The position numbers and the translations under genes were made by a program. The notes under the pieces are model-generated. The model did no database searches. It saw only the letters and a list, made by a program, of their open reading frames with translations, and was not told where the DNA came from. Below are positions 1-9,043 of a DNA stretch of 64,000 bases, piece by piece. Source of the stretch: Aestuariibacter sp. (GTDB lineage: Bacteria; Pseudomonadota; Gammaproteobacteria; Enterobacterales; Alteromonadaceae); contig CP051238.1 in assembly GCA_017794925.1 (NCBI GenBank), positions 929,702 to 993,701 of the forward strand. Reading direction: 5' to 3'. The first letter of the stretch is position 1; the number at the start of each line of letters is the position of its first letter.

Positions 1-961
1 GCGGACAGAAGTTCATACCTTGTGAGCCTGCTGCCTGCCTGGTATTCTCGACGGCTAAGTCGATCAGCAGATTGGCCTGTTCATCGTCTAAATCCAGTGC
101 TTCGCGCAGCTGGTTTAAGCGTCCCAACTCGTGCGGTGTCAGGCTGCCGTCTTCCATGACTTCTAAAACATGCTTGCGAAAGGTATCGCGACGAACCCTG
201 CTGAGCTCTGACAGACGGGCCGCCAGAATACCGGCCGGGAGAGCAAAAATGCCCACGCCCAAAATGGTGATCACGCCTGAAAATAATTTACCTAATGGAG
301 TAATGGGCGTGACATCACCATAGCCGACGGTGGTAAGTGTGTTAATTGCCCACCATAACGCAGCCGGAATACTACCAAAGGCGTTGGGTTGGGCGTGCTG
401 TTCAATGTAATACATACCGGTAGCAGACAAGACCATTACAATAATCAGTACCGACACTGCGGCAAACAGCACCCGGGCTTCTTTGCGAATGACGGTGAGT
501 AGTAAATTTACCGAACGGGAATAACGGCCAAGCTTTATTAAACGGGTTAAACGCAGCAGTCGTAAGATTCGCAAATCAATGACAAAGAACATGCCCAGAT
601 AAAATGGCAAAATGGCAAGTAAATCGATCAGCGCCATGGGGGTAAACAGGTAACGTAGCCGCTGTTGCAATGAATTGGTGTAAGGCGCCTGGCGATATAT
701 TTTGGTCTGTGGCGCATGTACACAGCTCCACACCCGGCACAGATATTCCAGGGTAAATACCCCAACCGAGAACACTTCAAACCAATACAAGGGCTCGGCC
801 CATTGCTGATGGAAGCTGTGAACCGTCGACATCATGACTGCAAACGCATTCAGCAGAATTAGCGCTATTAATAGCAGGTCGAACACACGGCTGGGCGTAT
901 CGCCTTTTTGGGCGGGTTCCAGTATGTGGTAGAGGCGTGCTGTTGGTGAGTGCTGAGTCAT
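1..961 (-). CDS. Voltage-gated potassium channel (3' end cut by window edge)
   Basis: Six-helix voltage-gated K+ channel of the inner membrane. The frame runs from an ATG at 961 to the window edge without a stop, so about 320 residues are visible and the C-terminus is missing. The selectivity filter TTVGYGD lies near residues 209-215, between S5-like and S6-like helices. S4 carries the voltage-sensor pattern of a basic residue every third position (RILRLLRLTRLIK). After S6 comes a cytoplasmic helical tail rich in acidic and leucine residues (about residues 260-320). The family sets membrane potential and K+ flux; the physiological trigger cannot be read here. An FNR-like near-palindrome lies about 70 bp upstream. 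Family assignment is secure; the exact subfamily is not. Confidence 0.9.
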   Translation of the reverse strand, partial: MTQHSPTARLYHILEPAQKGDTPSRVFDLLLIALILLNAFAVMMSTVHSFHQQWAEPLYWFEVFSVGVFTLEYLCRVWSCVHAPQTKIYRQAPYTNSLQQRLRYLFTPMALIDLLAILPFYLGMFFVIDLRILRLLRLTRLIKLGRYSRSVNLLLTVIRKEARVLFAAVSVLIIVMVLSATGMYYIEQHAQPNAFGSIPAALWWAINTLTTVGYGDVTPITPLGKLFSGVITILGVGIFALPAGILAARLSELSRVRRDTFRKHVLEVMEDGSLTPHELGRLNQLREALDLDDEQANLLIDLAVENTRQAAGSQGMNFCP

Positions 962-1031
962 AATACTTCCTGATTAAGCTATTACCTTAGCTCTCTAAGT
1001 AGCCCTAAGGCAAGGCATCAACACGCAACTC

Positions 1032-1045
1032 TTGATTTGTATTAA
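1032..1045. promoter_or_regulatory. FNR-like box, 9 of 10 consensus bases
   Basis: TTGATttgtATTAA matches the FNR/EtrA/Anr consensus TTGATN4ATCAA at nine of ten positions. It lies between the divergent channel gene (ATG at 961, minus) and the small membrane protein gene (ATG at 1190, plus), about 70 bp from the channel start. No convincing -10 element fixes which gene it would serve. It could be chance in AT-rich DNA. Confidence 0.35.
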
Positions 1046-1189
1046 TGATTGAAATAGTCAGAAGCGATCTTCAGGGGAGTTGTCGAGTTGCAGAGGGCAA
1101 CGATATACAAAATTAAATGCGCTTTTTTTGTAATCTTTTCTTCAATACCAGGACTGTATACCTGAACGTATCTTTAAAAGGACTGGTAT

Positions 1190-1441
1190 ATGGACGCACT
1201 TTCGCAGTTTTTCGCAACGACCGACCCCATCTTGTTAACCGTCGTGGGCGCGTTGGTAATACTTACGTGGTTTCTCCCCGCGTTAGTGGCATTGGTGTTT
1301 AATCGAAAACAATTTAAATTAATTCTCCTTGCCTGTGTACCAGCGGGCTTTTCCCTTATCGCGTGGTCTGGCGTAATGGTATGGGCGTTAACGGGGAATA
1401 TGGTTAACCGGTTCCGTAAGAAGGCTGTCGAACCGGTTTAG
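1190..1441 (+). CDS. Small membrane protein, superinfection-immunity (Imm) family-like
   Basis: An 83-residue protein with two hydrophobic helices (about 14-38 and 45-68) joined by a short basic loop (NRKQFK), and a basic C-terminus. The layout of LP residues ending helix 1, a charged loop, then a second helix ending in a WSGVMVWALTG-like stretch resembles the small two-helix family named after phage T4 Imm (superinfection immunity), which is common in bacterial chromosomes with no known phage role. An AAAGGA Shine-Dalgarno lies 7 nt before the ATG. It is monocistronic, divergent from the channel and convergent with the barrel gene. The family name is recalled from the pattern, not confirmed; function is unknown. 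Confidence 0.6.
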   Translation: MDALSQFFATTDPILLTVVGALVILTWFLPALVALVFNRKQFKLILLACVPAGFSLIAWSGVMVWALTGNMVNRFRKKAVEPV

Positions 1442-1451
1442 GCTGCTGTTT

Positions 1452-1481
1452 GGCAGGTATGCGTTGGTTTGCTTACCTGCC
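1452..1481. terminator. Stem-loop between convergent genes
   Basis: GGCAGGTA (1452-1459) pairs perfectly with TACCTGCC (1474-1481) across a 14-nt loop. It sits between the stop of the 83-aa protein gene and the stop of the minus-strand barrel gene, where a shared terminator is expected. The following T-tract is weak on both strands. Confidence 0.4.
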
Positions 1482-1491
1482 TTATTGGTTG

Positions 1492-2301
1492 TTAGAAACG
1501 GTAGCTGGTTGTTAGCGTTACCGTTGCCAGGCCGTCGTCATCCCCGCCTATGCGAGCACCGGCGCCAACCTGCAATGAAAAGTTGCGTGTAAACCAGTAA
1601 TCCAATGTGAGCTCTGCGACATCACCTTCTTCATAACGGTAATCCGATTCGTCTTCTTTCATCAGGTAGGTAAGGTTCAGACTTACATCCTGATTAAAGA
1701 AGTACCTCGCATCCACTGTGGTGCGAAGTGAGCCGGAAAAGATCACTTCAGCGCCAATATCCCAGCCGCTGCCATCGGTAATATTGGTGTAGCGGGTGAA
1801 CGCTTTCAGGTTATTGCGATTTATCGAGTATGTACCATCGTATAAATAGACCTCACCATTGAAATAGATGTCGTTGTACTCCCTGTATTGATAATAATTG
1901 CCCACCCCTACCTGCCATTCTGGAGAGATGAAATAGCCCACATCGATGTCGGCAGTTGCATAGGTTGTGGTGATTGTTCTGTCGTAGTCAACGTAACGTA
2001 AATCCGCGTTAACCACCCATTTGTCATCAATAAACCACTCGCCGCCAGCCTGGTAAAAGTCATAAATATCGGTGGTGAAGTAGCGTCCGTAGGCGCTGTT
2101 GATTTTGTTCAGGTAGGGCGAAATCAGGTGAGGCTGATTCTCTGTAGGGACATCACTGAAGTAGCGTTTGTATTGCAAGCCGATAAACGGCGAGGTGTAA
2201 TCCTGTAAGTCGCCAATACCGAAAGTCACTTCGTTTTGCGCAGCGACACTGGATAAAGACAAGAGTAAGGGGCTACTGAATAAGAGCGTTTTTAATCGCA
2301 T
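1492..2301 (-). CDS. Outer-membrane beta-barrel protein, function unknown
   Basis: A 269-residue exported protein. The start is placed at the ATG at 2301 because AAGGA lies 6 nt before it and the next residues form a signal peptide (MRLKTLLFSSPLLLSL ending SVAAQ). An in-frame ATG at 2307 and a longer upstream extension have no better ribosome site. The mature part alternates polar and aromatic residues as short amphipathic strands and ends in TTSYRF, the terminal aromatic residue typical of BAM-assembled barrels. Many Tyr/Asp-rich turns suggest about 12 or more strands. No enzymatic motif is seen. It lies downstream of purD on the same strand, but a 243-bp gap with a stem-loop argues for separate transcription. 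Substrate is unknown. Confidence 0.65.
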   Translation of the reverse strand: MRLKTLLFSSPLLLSLSSVAAQNEVTFGIGDLQDYTSPFIGLQYKRYFSDVPTENQPHLISPYLNKINSAYGRYFTTDIYDFYQAGGEWFIDDKWVVNADLRYVDYDRTITTTYATADIDVGYFISPEWQVGVGNYYQYREYNDIYFNGEVYLYDGTYSINRNNLKAFTRYTNITDGSGWDIGAEVIFSGSLRTTVDARYFFNQDVSLNLTYLMKEDESDYRYEEGDVAELTLDYWFTRNFSLQVGAGARIGGDDDGLATVTLTTSYRF

Positions 2302-2498
2302 AACCATTCCTTGTTTAAAGACTAACTGATACAGGAAAGCTGATACCTCAGTTACGACTGCAGCAATCCATGCCAAATATATATACGGTAATAAGTCCTT
2401 GTTCCTAAGCTAAAAGTTCCAAATGTAAAAAAATTATCTTGCAACTTTAGTTGTAAAGGAATGTATCCAAAGAACGTGTGAGAGTGGGGATATAGAGT

Positions 2499-2528
2499 CG
2501 CCAACCCTATAAAATAACAGGGTTGGCG
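2499..2528 (-). terminator. Probable purD terminator stem-loop
   Basis: CGCCAACCCT (2499-2508) and AGGGTTGGCG (2519-2528) form a perfect 10-bp stem with an AT-rich 10-nt loop, starting 17 bp beyond the purD stop. There is no good T-tract after it on the minus strand, so it may stabilise the 3' end rather than terminate alone. Confidence 0.45.
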
Positions 2529-2544
2529 TAGATGAATATAATAT

Positions 2545-3831
2545 CTAGCTGTTTTCGCGTGCGATAGCGCGATAAGCAATGTCGTTGCGGTAGTATACGT
2601 CTTCCCAGTCAATCGCCTTGGTTAACACATAGGCTTGTTGTTGGGCTTCGGTTACGCTGTTCCCTAATGCAGTAGCGCACAAAACACGTCCGCCGCTGGT
2701 TACAACGTCGTCACCGTTTAATGCAGTGCCGGCGTGGAATACTTTACCGTCAAGTTTGGCGGCGTCATCCAGACCGTTGATGACTTTGCCTTTGGCATAA
2801 TCACCCGGGTAACCACCTGCGGCCAACACCACGCCAACAGATGCACGTGGGTCAAAGTCGATGTGTGTACCGGCCAATTCGCCTTTACAGGCTTTCAGGC
2901 ACAGTGCGACCAGATCAGATTGTAAACGCAACATGATTGGCTGAGTTTCCGGATCGCCAAAGCGGCAGTTGTACTCAATTACCTTAGGCGTGCCGTCTTC
3001 CATGATCATCAGACCTGCATACAAGAAGCCCACATAGGGGTAGCCTTCTTCAGCCATACCGGCAACGGTAGGATTGATGACTTCGTTCATCACTCGCTGG
3101 TGGATTTCAGCAGTGACTACCGGGGCAGGTGAGTATGCGCCCATGCCGCCGGTGTTGGGGCCAGAGTCGCCGTCGCCGGCACGCTTGTGATCCTGGCTGG
3201 TTGCGAAGGCCGCTACGTCTTTACCGTCTACCATGACGATGAAAGAGGCTTCTTCGCCGTCCAGGAACTCTTCAATAACGACTCGGCTGCCTGCGTCGCC
3301 AAAGGCGTTGCCTGCCAGCATATCGCGAATAGCGTCTTCGGCTTCCTGCAAGGTCATTGCGACAATCACGCCTTTACCGGCCGCCAGGCCGTCGGCTTTA
3401 ACCACGATTGGCGCGCCTTTTTCACGAACGTAGGCCAAGGCCGGTTCGATCTCGGTGAAGTTTTGGTATTCAGCAGTCGGAATGTTGTGACGGGCGAGGA
3501 AGTCTTTGGTAAACGCTTTTGAGCCTTCCAGCTGCGCAGCGCCTTTGCTTGGGCCAAAGATAGTCAGACCTTCGGCCTGGAACGCATCAACCACACCAAT
3601 AACCAGCGGCGCTTCAGGGCCGACAATGGTTAAATCAATCTGGTTGTCTTTGGCAAACGCGACCAAAGCGCTTACGTCAGTGGCAGAGATATCCACGTTA
3701 GTCAGTTTGTCTTCAATGGCTGTGCCTGCGTTACCCGGTGCCACAAAGACATCGGTTACACCGGCAGATTGAGACGCTTTCCAGGCTAACGCATGTTCGC
3801 GGCCACCGCCGCCAATCACAAGTACCTTCAT
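2545..3831 (-). CDS. purD: Phosphoribosylamine--glycine ligase (GAR synthetase)
   Basis: Cytoplasmic ATP-grasp enzyme of de novo purine synthesis that joins phosphoribosylamine and glycine to give GAR with ATP hydrolysis. It has 428 residues, the normal length. The N-terminal Rossmann-like part starts with the glycine loop VLVIGGGGREHALAW. The ATP-grasp core includes IVVKADGLAAGKGV (about 140-155), SQDHKRAGDGDSGPNTGGMGAY (in parts; about 215-236) and the metal-binding EYNCRFGDPETQ (about 287-298). It is expressed on the minus strand behind purH and the exported methyltransferase gene, so the usual purH-purD pair is separated by one gene here. Assignment is secure. Confidence 0.97.
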   Translation of the reverse strand: MKVLVIGGGGREHALAWKASQSAGVTDVFVAPGNAGTAIEDKLTNVDISATDVSALVAFAKDNQIDLTIVGPEAPLVIGVVDAFQAEGLTIFGPSKGAAQLEGSKAFTKDFLARHNIPTAEYQNFTEIEPALAYVREKGAPIVVKADGLAAGKGVIVAMTLQEAEDAIRDMLAGNAFGDAGSRVVIEEFLDGEEASFIVMVDGKDVAAFATSQDHKRAGDGDSGPNTGGMGAYSPAPVVTAEIHQRVMNEVINPTVAGMAEEGYPYVGFLYAGLMIMEDGTPKVIEYNCRFGDPETQPIMLRLQSDLVALCLKACKGELAGTHIDFDPRASVGVVLAAGGYPGDYAKGKVINGLDDAAKLDGKVFHAGTALNGDDVVTSGGRVLCATALGNSVTEAQQQAYVLTKAIDWEDVYYRNDIAYRAIARENS

Positions 3832-3848
3832 TGAGTAGATTCCGTTAG

Positions 3849-4661
3849 TTAATCAGGTTTAACAAATTTCAGGGTCATGCGGTCACTCTCACCAATGGCC
3901 AGATAGTGGGCCTGGTTTTCTTCCCCTAAACGCAGTGATGGAGGTAATGTCCATACGCCGCGAGGGTGTGCCGCATTATCAAGTGGGTTCGCATTTACTT
4001 CGCTGCTGGCAACCAGTTTAAAACCGGCTTTTTCAGCCATTTTAATAACGTAGGATTGCTTCATGTAGCCAGAGGACTCCATAGTGTCATCGCTGGCGGT
4101 TTCCGGTAAACGGTGATCCACCACGCCCAGCATGCCGCCGGGTTTCAGTGCGTTGTAAAATGCGGTCATGGCATTCAGCACGCCGTCATCTTTGGCGGCC
4201 ATATACCAGTTGTGTACGTTTCTGAACGTCAGCACGCGATCGGCTGATCCCGCTTCTGCCACCGTTAAGGCTTTAACCGGGTGAAAAGCAGTCAGTTCAA
4301 TGTTGCTGTAAGGGGCGTGGTTCGCCATTTTGTCTTTGAACGCGGCCAGCGAGCGCTGGTAGTAACCCGGGCTGTCGGCATCCACAAAGAAGTGCGCAGC
4401 AACCAGCTTACCGTCGTCTTTTAACAACGGTGCCAGGATGTCGGTATACCAACCGCCGCCCGGGCTGATTTCTACTACCGTCATCGTAGGTTGAACGTCA
4501 AAGAATCGCAGAGTTTGCTGAGGGTGACGATACTCGTCACGCAGTTTTGCTTTGGCTGAACGGTGCTCGCTGGCCGCCGCATCGGCTACTGCATCAGCCT
4601 GCACGGTAAGCACAGGTGACGATAACAAACTCGCTAGTAACAACAACGCTGATTTACGCAT
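3849..4661 (-). CDS. Exported SAM-methyltransferase-like protein (COG4798 type)
   Basis: A 270-residue protein with a clear Sec signal peptide (MRKSALLLLASLLSSPVL, cleavage near VQADA) followed by a class I methyltransferase-like fold. Motif I is represented by VVEISPGGGWYTDILAPLL (about 62-80), and a later strand is ALKPGGMLGVVDHR. A conserved FRNVHNWY segment sits in the middle. This matches the predicted methyltransferases of COG4798, many of which are annotated with signal peptides. An S-adenosylmethionine-dependent reaction outside the cytoplasm would be odd, so the real activity and location are unclear. It is wedged between purH and purD, 17 bp before the purD start, and is probably co-transcribed with purD. 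Confidence 0.7.
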   Translation of the reverse strand: MRKSALLLLASLLSSPVLTVQADAVADAAASEHRSAKAKLRDEYRHPQQTLRFFDVQPTMTVVEISPGGGWYTDILAPLLKDDGKLVAAHFFVDADSPGYYQRSLAAFKDKMANHAPYSNIELTAFHPVKALTVAEAGSADRVLTFRNVHNWYMAAKDDGVLNAMTAFYNALKPGGMLGVVDHRLPETASDDTMESSGYMKQSYVIKMAEKAGFKLVASSEVNANPLDNAAHPRGVWTLPPSLRLGEENQAHYLAIGESDRMTLKFVKPD

Positions 4662-4745
4662 GGGATTTCCTTTCTGTCGTGATTATGCCGTTAGCCTAAC
4701 ACAGAATATTAACATTCGTGATGTCAGGCTAACGCAAATCATCGC

Positions 4746-6344
4746 TTAGTGGCGGAAATGACGCATGCCAGTAAATACCATCGCAATGCCGTGCTCGTCA
4801 GCTGCGGCAATCACCTCGTCGTCGCGCATTGAGCCGCCTGGCTGGATAACGGCTTTAATACCCGCTTCAGCAGCGGCATCAATACCGTCACGGAATGGGA
4901 AGAAAGCGTCAGAGGCCATAACAGAACCCGCTACTTCCAGGCCTTCGTCTGCGGCTTTAATACCGGCGATCTTCGCTGAGTAAACGCGGCTCATCTGGCC
5001 TGCGCCCACGCCAATAGTCATACTGTCTTTGCAGTACACAATAGCGTTAGATTTCACGTATTTCGCTACTTTCCAGCAGAACATCAGATCGCGCAGTTGC
5101 GCTTCGGTAGGCTGAACTTTCGTCACCACCTGCAGGTCTTCCATGTCGACCATGCCGAAGTCGCGTTCTTGCACCAGCAAGCCGCCATTAACGCGTTTGA
5201 AGTCGTAGCCGTCAGTCAGCTGGCCCTGCCAGTCGCCGCAAGCAAGCAGACGTACGTTTTTCTTGGTTGCGACAATCTCAGCCGCCTGATCAGAGACGCT
5301 TGGTGCAATGATCACTTCCACAAACTGACGGTCAATAATGGCTTGGGCAGTCGTGGCATCCAGCTCACGGTTAAATGCGATAATGCCGCCGAACGCTGAC
5401 GTGGGGTCAGTTTTGAATGCGCGATCGTATGCTTCCAGGATGTTTTCACCCAGCGCTACACCACATGGGTTGGCGTGCTTAACAATTACACAGGCCGGTT
5501 CAACGAATTCTTTTACGCACTCAAGGGCGGCGTCAGTATCGGCAATATTGTTGAACGACAGTTCTTTACCGTTTAACTGGGTAGCAGTAGCAACAGACGC
5601 TTCCTGTACGTTGTTTTCAACATAAAACGCCGCAGACTGGTGGCTGTTTTCGCCATAACGCAGGTCTTGTTTCTTGGTCATTTGGACGTTGTAAGTGCGC
5701 GGGAACTCACTGTGATCGTGGCCGCAGTCTTCTGCACAATCGGTTGATTCAAGACGTGCACCGAAGTAGTTGGCAATCATGCCGTCGTACTCAGCAGTGT
5801 GCTCAAAGGCTTTAATCGCCAGGTCGAAACGGGTGTTGTAGGTCAGAGAGCCCGCATTGCTTTCCATTTCTGACAGTACGCGAGCGTAGTCGCCTGCGTT
5901 CACAACAATGGTCACGTCTTTGTGGTTTTTCGCTGCTGCACGTACCATCGTCGGACCGCCGATATCGATATTCTCGATGGCGTCTTCCAGCGTACAATCT
6001 TCTTTAGCAACCGTAGCCGCAAACGGATACAGGTTAACGGCGACCAGGTCGATAGGGCCGATGTTGTTTTCAGCCATAACCGCTTCGTCGGTGCCGCGGC
6101 GTGCCAGAATACCACCGTGGATTTTCGGGTGAAGGGTTTTCACGCGTCCATCCATGATTTCCGGGTGACCGGTGTAGTTTGATACTTCAATAACAGGCAG
6201 GCCCTGTTCGGCCAGCAGTTTGGCGGTGCCGCCAGTAGACAACAGTTCTACGCCTGCATCGTGAAGAGCTTTGGCGAACTCAACAATGCCGGTCTTGTCT
6301 GACACACTTAACAGTGCGCGTTTAATCGGTTTTGGTGTATCCAT
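4746..6344 (-). CDS. purH: Bifunctional AICAR formyltransferase / IMP cyclohydrolase
   Basis: It catalyses the last two steps of IMP synthesis: formyl transfer to AICAR, then ring closure. Its 532 residues match the family length. The N-terminal IMP cyclohydrolase (MGS-like) domain covers about 1-200, with SVSDKTGI and [11 protein letters not shown]. The C-terminal AICAR formyltransferase domain has [13 protein letters not shown] and the catalytic KHANPCGVA loop (about residues 288-296). A His/Cys-rich insertion [12 protein letters not shown] (about 206-217) is a lineage feature. It is transcribed on the minus strand, separate from fis because a strong terminator lies between. Assignment is secure. 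Confidence 0.97.
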   Translation of the reverse strand: MDTPKPIKRALLSVSDKTGIVEFAKALHDAGVELLSTGGTAKLLAEQGLPVIEVSNYTGHPEIMDGRVKTLHPKIHGGILARRGTDEAVMAENNIGPIDLVAVNLYPFAATVAKEDCTLEDAIENIDIGGPTMVRAAAKNHKDVTIVVNAGDYARVLSEMESNAGSLTYNTRFDLAIKAFEHTAEYDGMIANYFGARLESTDCAEDCGHDHSEFPRTYNVQMTKKQDLRYGENSHQSAAFYVENNVQEASVATATQLNGKELSFNNIADTDAALECVKEFVEPACVIVKHANPCGVALGENILEAYDRAFKTDPTSAFGGIIAFNRELDATTAQAIIDRQFVEVIIAPSVSDQAAEIVATKKNVRLLACGDWQGQLTDGYDFKRVNGGLLVQERDFGMVDMEDLQVVTKVQPTEAQLRDLMFCWKVAKYVKSNAIVYCKDSMTIGVGAGQMSRVYSAKIAGIKAADEGLEVAGSVMASDAFFPFRDGIDAAAEAGIKAVIQPGGSMRDDEVIAAADEHGIAMVFTGMRHFRH

Positions 6345-6460
6345 AGTGGTATCTTGCTTCGACGGAGGTTAATCAAAAGGGTTGTTCTGTTGCCTGACAT
6401 CTATCCTTGTAGATAACGCAGTAAGTGTAATAAACCGCCAGGACTTTGGCTCACTGCGTG

Positions 6461-6491
6461 AAAACAAAAAGAGCACCAGAAGGTGCTCTTT
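6461..6491 (-). terminator. Rho-independent terminator after fis
   Basis: AAAGAGCACC (6468-6477), loop AGAA, GGTGCTCTTT (6482-6491) is a perfect 10-bp stem. Read on the minus strand it is followed by a T-rich run (complement of aaaacaaaaa at 6461-6470). It ends the dusB-fis transcript and separates it from purH. Confidence 0.85.
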
Positions 6492-6514
6492 GTTGGGCTA
6501 AGCCCAGTGCAGTC

Positions 6515-6808
6515 TTAGTTCATACCATACTGCTTTAATTTCTTGCGCAGCGTGCCACGGTTGATGCCCATCATGATGGCAGCGCGAGTCTGGTTACCGC
6601 GGGTGAAAGTCATAACTTCTTCCAATAAAGGGGCTTCGACTTCCGCTAACACCAATTCATACAGATTGTCGATGTTAGTGTTGTCCAGTTGCTTCAGGTA
6701 CTTATTTACCGCTTGCTTAACTGAATCGCGCAGAGGCTTTTGTGCCTGAGTTTGCGATGGTGTTGTTACTGTAGTAGTAAAAGGAGAAGTTACATTTTGA
6801 TCGAACAT
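6515..6808 (-). CDS. fis: DNA-binding protein Fis
   Basis: Small nucleoid protein (97 residues; the E. coli protein is 98) that bends DNA and activates stable-RNA and growth-phase promoters. The C-terminal helix-turn-helix is plain: [20 protein letters not shown] (about 73-92), ending LKQYGMN. The N-terminal part is the beta-hairpin arm and dimerisation helices. It lies 30 bp after dusB in the conserved dusB-fis operon, so its expression follows the upstream promoter near 7900, which carries a GC-rich discriminator suited to growth-rate control. Assignment is secure. Confidence 0.97.
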   Translation of the reverse strand: MFDQNVTSPFTTTVTTPSQTQAQKPLRDSVKQAVNKYLKQLDNTNIDNLYELVLAEVEAPLLEEVMTFTRGNQTRAAIMMGINRGTLRKKLKQYGMN

Positions 6809-6838
6809 AATACTTTCTTGCTCTTTTGTTAATCAGTC

Positions 6839-7837
6839 TTAAGCTGCCGGGGAGATCTGTCGGCTCTCACCAGATTGCAGCGCGCTAAAATAGTCGTCTA
6901 CGGCACTAAGCTGTTCACAGGCCAGCTCCAGTGCATTAAACGTTTTGCGGAATTGACGTTCCTTATCGTGTTCCGATAAATACCACCCCACGTGTTTGCG
7001 GGCGATACGGACACCTTGTTCATCACCATAAAAATCATGAACAGCTGCCACGTGTTCCTTTAATACCGCATGTTGCTCCTGCAACGACGGCGGTGCCAGG
7101 AGGTCACCGGTTTTCAGATAGTGGTCAACTTCTCTGAAAATCCATGGATTGCCTTGTGCACCACGGCCAATCATCAATGCATCGGCCCCGGTATAGTCCA
7201 GTACGTCCCTGGCTTTTTGTGGTGAAGTAATGTCGCCATTGGCAACAACCGGAATAGACACAGCCTGCTTAATTGCGCGGATCGTGTTGTATTCGGCTTC
7301 ACCTTTATACATACAGGCTCTGGTGCGTCCATGTACGGCCAGAGACTGAATGCCGTTTTCTTGTGCAATGCGAGCTATTAAGACCCCATTGCGGTTATCT
7401 GTGTTCCATCCGGTTCTTATTTTTAATGTAACCGGTACATCCACGGCATTAACAACGGCCTTAACAATCGACTCGACTAGTTCCGGATACTGTAAAAGTG
7501 CCGAACCAGCGTGTTTCTTGTTTACCTTTTTGGCCGGGCACCCCATGTTGATATCGATGATTTGTGCACCGTTATCGACATTGAGTCGGGCTGCGTCAGC
7601 CATTAATTCAGGATCAGCACCGGCAATTTGTACCGAGCGAACGCCTGTTTCACCGCTGTGATCCATGCGTAACATAGATTTGGCGGTATGCCATACCCGT
7701 GGATTACTGCTGAGCATTTCTGATACAGCAAGTCCCGCACCCAGCTGCCGGCACAGTTGCCTGAACGGCCTGTCCGTGACACCAGCCATAGGCGCAAGCA
7801 TTAAGTTGTTGTCTAGCGTGTACTGACCAATTCGCAT
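6839..7837 (-). CDS. dusB: tRNA-dihydrouridine synthase B
   Basis: FMN-dependent enzyme that reduces specific uridines in the tRNA D-loop. Near the N-terminus are [20 protein letters not shown], and the catalytic-cysteine region reads [20 protein letters not shown] (about 97-116), followed by KIRTGW and the phosphate-binding VVANGDI and [18 protein letters not shown] segments. A GTG at 7846 extends the frame by three residues, but the ATG at 7837 gives the family-typical MRIG start and 332 residues. It is the first gene of the dusB-fis operon. Assignment is secure. Confidence 0.95.
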   Translation of the reverse strand: MRIGQYTLDNNLMLAPMAGVTDRPFRQLCRQLGAGLAVSEMLSSNPRVWHTAKSMLRMDHSGETGVRSVQIAGADPELMADAARLNVDNGAQIIDINMGCPAKKVNKKHAGSALLQYPELVESIVKAVVNAVDVPVTLKIRTGWNTDNRNGVLIARIAQENGIQSLAVHGRTRACMYKGEAEYNTIRAIKQAVSIPVVANGDITSPQKARDVLDYTGADALMIGRGAQGNPWIFREVDHYLKTGDLLAPPSLQEQHAVLKEHVAAVHDFYGDEQGVRIARKHVGWYLSEHDKERQFRKTFNALELACEQLSAVDDYFSALQSGESRQISPAA

Positions 7838-7883
7838 AAATAACACTCAAACTCTGCGCAGAAAATAACCACCTGTCCGAAAC

Positions 7884-7921
7884 GGGGCGCTAAGTGTACG
7901 CGTTTTCTTTGAGCTTGAAAA
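7884..7921 (-). promoter_or_regulatory. Predicted dusB-fis promoter with GC-rich discriminator
   Basis: On the minus strand TTTTCA (7921-7916), a 17-bp spacer and TACACT (7898-7893) form a sigma-70-like promoter. It is followed by an AGCGCCCC discriminator (7891-7884), the kind of GC-rich start region that makes fis and stable-RNA promoters growth-rate responsive. Just upstream a palindrome ACACAAA-a-TTTGTGT (7933-7947) could bind a regulator. The rest of the 205-bp dusB-prmA gap shows nothing else clear. Confidence 0.5.
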
Positions 7922-8042
7922 GGCTAAAAATCACACAAAATTTGTGTTCTTGGTATTGACAAAAAGATTTCGATTTTGTGTCAATGGCGTTACGGGTAGA
8001 TTACACCGAACTACTTGCAATAAATTTACAGAAACTTAAAGA

Positions 8043-8924
8043 TTAACACTGTCGTTGGCCTGAAACCCGCGCCCACTCTTGATCCGTCACGCTGTCGTCC
8101 AGCCTGAAATCGCGACCGTACGCGGCTTCTATGCGGGGGATTTGTTCGGCTAGAATGCCTGACAGTACTAATAGGCCGCCAGGCTTACAGTAGCCAGTAA
8201 TGACATCCTGTAATTCGATAAGTGGTCCGGAAAGAATGTTGGCCATGACCATATCAGCTTGCATTGCTGGTTGGTTTTCAGGCAAATATACCGACAACCG
8301 ATCGTCTACCTGATTGCGCTGAGCATTATCCATGGACGCTTGCAAAGCCTGAGGGTCAATATCGATACCAATGACCTTTTTTGCGCCCAGTTTTAGTGCG
8401 GCAATAGCCAGGATGCCTGAACCGCACCCAAAGTCGACGATGGTTTTGCCTTCAACATTGATACCGTCGAGCCAACGCAGACACATCGCGGTAGTGGGGT
8501 GCGTACCGGTGCCAAATGCCAGGCCTGGATCAAGCAATACGTTCACTGCATTTGGATCCGGCGCATCCCGCCAGCTTGGGCAGATCCATAACCGGTTGCC
8601 AAACTGCATTGGATGGAAGTTATCCATCCATTCGCGCTCCCAGTCCTTGTCTTCCAGTGGCTCAAGACGATATTTAAAACCCTCACCCAGGATCCGGGCT
8701 TTTTCAAGACGTTTAATAATGGCGGGCATATCGTCACTGGCATCATACAGCCCGACGACTTGGGTATCTGGCCATAACATTACCTCACCCGGCTTAGGTT
8801 CGTACATTGGCGTATCTTTGGCGTCTACAAAAGTGACTGCCTGAGCGCCATTGGCACTCAGCATGTTGCCAACCTGTTCAGCCAGTTCCGCAGAGGTATC
8901 GATTCTAAGTTGTAGCCAGGGCAT
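8043..8924 (-). CDS. prmA: Ribosomal protein L11 methyltransferase
   Basis: SAM-dependent enzyme that trimethylates ribosomal protein L11. The start at 8924 gives MPWLQLRID, the usual PrmA N-terminus, and 293 residues, equal to the E. coli protein; a further 23 codons upstream look untranslated. The N-terminal L11-recognition domain precedes the class I fold with [12 protein letters not shown], motif [19 protein letters not shown] (about 163-180) and motif IV-like MANILSGPL. It begins the conserved prmA-dusB-fis order on the minus strand, although accC, its usual upstream partner, is 8.4 kb away here. Confidence 0.96.
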   Translation of the reverse strand: MPWLQLRIDTSAELAEQVGNMLSANGAQAVTFVDAKDTPMYEPKPGEVMLWPDTQVVGLYDASDDMPAIIKRLEKARILGEGFKYRLEPLEDKDWEREWMDNFHPMQFGNRLWICPSWRDAPDPNAVNVLLDPGLAFGTGTHPTTAMCLRWLDGINVEGKTIVDFGCGSGILAIAALKLGAKKVIGIDIDPQALQASMDNAQRNQVDDRLSVYLPENQPAMQADMVMANILSGPLIELQDVITGYCKPGGLLVLSGILAEQIPRIEAAYGRDFRLDDSVTDQEWARVSGQRQC

Positions 8925-9043
8925 GGGTGTCTCGTTTGCAAAATTTGCCGCAAGTTTACCAGTAAAGCGGATGGTGCCCAACACGCAATACACTCGCGAG
9001 AAGATGGTATATGATGAATACAGGGCGATTGAGGAAAATGACG

